From: Litoditis marina
Lineage: Eukaryota > Nematoda > Chromadorea > Rhabditida > Rhabditidae
DNA: 64,000 nucleotides
Assembly (NCBI GenBank): GCA_964036275.1
Contig: OZ038437.1
Coordinates: forward strand, 612,001-676,000
Direction of reading: 5' to 3'
Shown here: piece by piece, positions 60,760 through 64,000 of the stretch
Numbering within the stretch: position 1 is the first letter of the stretch
How the letters are laid out: every line of letters begins with the position of its first letter
Made by a program: the position numbers and the translations under genes
Notes under the pieces: model-generated
Told to the model about the DNA's origin: nothing
The model's database searches: none
The model's input: the letters and a program-made list of their open reading frames with translations, nothing else

Positions 60760-63192
60760 CTATAGAATGTTGACTGGTTTCTTGCAAATGGCTGCTCTCA
60801 TTGGTTTTCCACAAGTGTAGTCTCCCCAATTGTTCCACATATTAGGGTCTCCATTTACATCATCAGAGTACATCTGGAAGTTTTATTTTTTTTTGTGATA
60901 AAAAACAAATAGAGTTTGTGTCTTCAAACATCCGGAAGAGAGGAAATCACGTTAATGGGTTGAAGGAAGCTTTTTTGGGCTCACTGGATCCCGCATCGTT
61001 GGACACATCAGAGTACGTATGCTAGAACATCCCGGCACGTTCATCCCATTCTGCGTCTCTCGACCTGCCTCACTATTTCGTCTCTCACATCCCGGCGGGA
61101 AGTGAAAGCAGAGAAATAGCGTACGTTTGAGGAGACGCAGGATGGGATGGAAGTGCCGGAATCTTCTAGCATACGTACTCAGTATCCACGACAGCAGTGT
61201 GCAACTTATCAAGAGTAACAAAAAAGGGTAACGCACAACTTACGAACCTATTATCCTAAGAACACGAGTGAGGACACGACACTCATAGACTTCTGAGCGA
61301 AGGAGATGCGTAAGTTCTATTTTGTACTCGAAAGAAGGTTTTTGAGATATCTCAGTGGCTACGACCGGTGTTCAGATCCGGTGTTCGACTTGGTGAGCCG
61401 CCATTGTTGGAAAAGTGTAATGAGGACTCATGACAGGACGTCTCATAAGTTTGAAGAGTTCGATTAACATTGCGATGTATTCAGTAGAAATTGTGTCATA
61501 CTAACTACGGCACAGTTATTGATCCCGTCGTTGTCCGGTTTGTTGACATACCACTTGTGAAAACCAAACTGGAATGTAGCTCAGTTTTACAACATTCGTT
61601 TCTCAAACAAGCTTGGAAATATTACCATAACAGACGTAACTCATAATTTCAACTGCTATACGTTGAACAAAACTAAATAAAAGCAGACAGGTTCGCAGGA
61701 AATTTTGAATTTGGCAAACTGTGGGCGAAAGTGTAAAATTGTGCGGTAGATTTTGTAGTTCTGCAATTACGCTAAGCAACTGAACGCTCACGACATTTTA
61801 GAACAGTTGGCGTCAGTCTGACCTGCACAACCTATGGTCAGAGTTGGTGGAAAGGTATAGTTCAGACCATTCCTACTGAGACTCCTACGGTAACCTTACA
61901 AACTTTCCGAAGGCTGTTGTGGAGCTGAAAATGAATCTCATGGAAAATGCTCTCGTATATTAACTCTACCGTAGAAGGAGAATGAGGTACTAAAATCCTC
62001 AACTTTTCCGATCAAAAGTAATTGAGGAAAACGGCTTGGAAATTTTGAAATCCTACTGTAGGAGTCTCAGTAGAAATGGAAAAGACTATAGTAGGCCAAT
62101 CGGCTGGCACTTGTTTGAATTTTTGTTAGACTAGTATTATTCCTACTAACCGCAGTTCCATCGGTCCATTGCCATTTTCCATCTCTTAGTTGGAGGCCAA
62201 TCCAGGTCTCCTCATTCATGTTACTCAGATAAAATCCGACGGAAGTCAAACCTGAAACTATTTGAATGAAGTCGAAATCAGAAATGACAGTACGGTACAG
62301 CTATATTTTGACACCCAGCTACCCACCAACGTTTTCTCTGAACAAATTTGTTACAAGCAATACATTTATAGCCGATATGGCAAGTCACGTGTTGAATGGC
62401 GAATAAATCTAGTATATGCGATTCTAACGTCCATCTCTGAAGTTAAAAACCGAGTTGTTTACCAAGGTTCGCCAAAAACCCAAGTTGTCAATCAAGGATC
62501 AGACTTTTTACCGAGAACTTGGTGCACAATTGGGCACCAATCTTTGATTTTACAACTTGATATCAACTAGTTTTTACTTTCAGAGATGTTTGATTGCTTC
62601 ATTCATCATTTACATGCAAGCGCGTAATTCGATAAGACGTAAACAACAGATGAAAAATCATGATGAAGAATGGGAAAACATGATGGAGACTATATTTTTA
62701 CAAACCGGATACGAAATAGTCTTCTGCCGAAGAGTGGATAGAGGTCAGATGTGCCCCCATAGCGACACAACTGGATTCTGCATCGTCAAAAGTTACTTGA
62801 TATATTGTCTGAAATCTTCGGATTGGAGTATAGGTGTCAAAGTTGTTTATTGTCTCCCTCTTTTGAATCACGAAAAACTATCTTTTTTTTCAATTTTGGT
62901 GATAATCCAGATGATAATTCCTGATTGATGCTATTGTCTATTACGAGTTGCGGAATCTTTCCCCTTTGGATGGTCGTGAACGTTTCAGGCCTTCTAATGA
63001 ATTTGAACCCATAAAGACTCTCACAGTAGCCAGATTCTTGAGCGTTTCTTAAGAAATACTCAGAACTTTGATCTCAAAACTTTGCTTGAAGTTTCGATCA
63101 AACCGTTGTAACCAATCGTGTTGAACAGTCACAACTAACCTTGTAACACGATTTTGTGTCCATATTCATAATCCACCCATCATCGCAGGACG
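60760..63192 (-). CDS. clec: Two-domain C-type lectin E, second domain only (5' part outside window)
   Basis: Exons 63192-63140, 62808-62706, 62251-62151, 61568-61506 and 60873-60760 on the minus strand correspond to exons 6-10 of lectins B-D. Phases are the same, and lengths of 53 and 103 bp equal theirs; the last exon (114 bp) equals that of lectin C. Domain 2: SCDDGWIMNMDTKSCYK, VTFDDAESSCVAMGAHLTSI, TWIGLQLRDGKWQWTDGTA, WYVNKPDNDGINNCAV, MRAAICKKPVNIL then stop. The tripeptide is KPD instead of EPN. Closest to lectin C by the last exon (MYSD... and MRAA(I/V)C). The signal peptide and domain 1 should lie beyond 64000; I found no exon 5 between 63193 and 64000. Confidence 0.85.
61012..61179. 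mobile_element. 170-bp palindromic MITE, copy 5
   Basis: Same family; CAG flanks both ends (61009-61011 and 61180-61182). In the last intron of lectin E. Confidence 0.85.
61856..62090. mobile_element. 235-bp MITE with CCTACTGAGACTCCTAC ends, copy 1
   Basis: Left arm TATAGTTCAGACCATTCCTACTGAGACTCCTAC faces a near-complement ending at 62090. The interior shares ACTTTCCGAAGGCTGTTGTG with copy 2. Confidence 0.75.
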
Positions 63193-63637
63193 CTAAAACA
63201 GTGAATTTCTCCGCGAACTTTAACCGGAACCAAAATAGGACCGTTTATTCTCGAACAATTCGGTTCGTACCAGAAGAAAACCCAATTTAGAACAACAAAG
63301 CTTAGATCGAACCATTTTGAACAAATAAATTGATTCTCGAGAGAAACGTTATGTTAATGTACCCCGAGATACCTGAACTAGCTTTCAAGTCCGATCTTCT
63401 TGCATCTCAGTGGTTTGAAGAGTTCCGACTAAGTTTGTGTTCTTTGATAGACATGATCCCCCAAAATATTTAGTCGCACTCGGGAAGATATTGCAAAGAC
63501 TACTACCACGCTGAGCATTTTTACAGAAACTGTTCCGACAGTGCCCTTTCATAGTGCGTGCCAAACTTATGAAATATCCGCCTCATATGTGATTCGAACC
63601 GGGCCCAAATTGGGAGGCGCGGAAGTTAATCACTTGT

Positions 63638-63867
63638 CTTTTTCATTCCAACTGAGACTCCTACAGTAGGATTTCGAAACTTCCGAGCCGTTTCGCTCAC
63701 TTACTTTTGATCGGAGAAAATGAGGATTTTCGTACCCCATTCTCCTTCTCAGGTACAGTTAATATACGAGAGTATTTTCCATAAACTTCATTTTAAGCTT
63801 CACAACAGCCTTCGGAAAGTTTGTAAGGTTACTGTAGAAGTCTCAGTAGGAATGGTGTGAACTATAC
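63638..63867. mobile_element. 230-bp MITE with CCTACTGAGACTCCTAC ends, copy 2
   Basis: Inverted relative to copy 1. A solo end of the same family lies near 52745 (TCTCAGTAGGAATGACCGGA). Confidence 0.75.
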
Positions 63868-64000
63868 CAACCAGGCTTACAGCAACGTTGTCCGCCAAAT
63901 CCATATATCTGTTCTTACACAGCACAACGTATGATATACAGTAAACCCCGCCTTTCGTTAAGCGACAACTACAGGCAGCAGAGGCCATTCGAGAGTAAGC

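Noticed and set aside
62557..62928. 123-codon plus-strand frame
   Set aside because: Antisense to lectin E exon 7 (62706-62808), whose motifs and length match the paralogs.

Overview
The window looks like nuclear DNA from a Caenorhabditis-type nematode. Genes are split by mostly short introns with TTTCAG-type acceptors. Several start codons lie just behind a TTTCAG site that could accept a spliced leader, and the gene content includes a C-type lectin (clec) cluster. It is not bacterial or viral DNA. Because exons are short (50-180 bp), most single open reading frames are uninformative. The gene models here were built by matching splice phases, protein-family motifs and paralog structure.

Layout, left to right. 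1-2027: a truncated composite repeat (minisatellite, inserted MITE, 0.5-kb palindrome). 2299-5290 (+): a four-pass MARVEL-like membrane protein, 6 exons. 6048-10531 (-): complete 10-exon pyridoxal kinase. 12684-16103 (-): single-domain C-type lectin with a Thr/Pro-rich tail (lectin A). 17233-32419 (+): two-domain lectin B, 10 exons, apparently intact although two LTR retrotransposons sit in its introns. 33296-44321 (-): two-domain lectin C, convergent with B. 44.3-51.7 kb: repeats and one unidentified possible exon. 51684-58083 (-): two-domain lectin D. 58.1-60.7 kb: a decayed ORF1-type retroposon and MITEs. 60760-63192 (-): the last five exons of a fourth two-domain paralog, lectin E, whose 5' half lies beyond 64000.

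Lectins B, C, D and the visible half of E share exon number, exon phase and, for many exons, exact length (116, 55, 53, 103 bp). They are a recent tandem or inverted expansion. Lectins of this type are secreted and are often tied to gut or immune surface recognition; that role is inferred from the family. Their sugar-binding tripeptides differ (EPN, GMP, QPN, KPD).

The rest is dominated by mobile DNA: a gag-only LTR element and a gypsy-type element, each with LTRs that look identical; a TIR element nested in the gypsy element; five copies of a 170-bp palindromic MITE with 3-bp CNG target duplications; three copies of a composite element whose minisatellite carries many TGACGTCA motifs; and at least eight separate elements built from arrays of a short self-complementary motif, a different motif in each.
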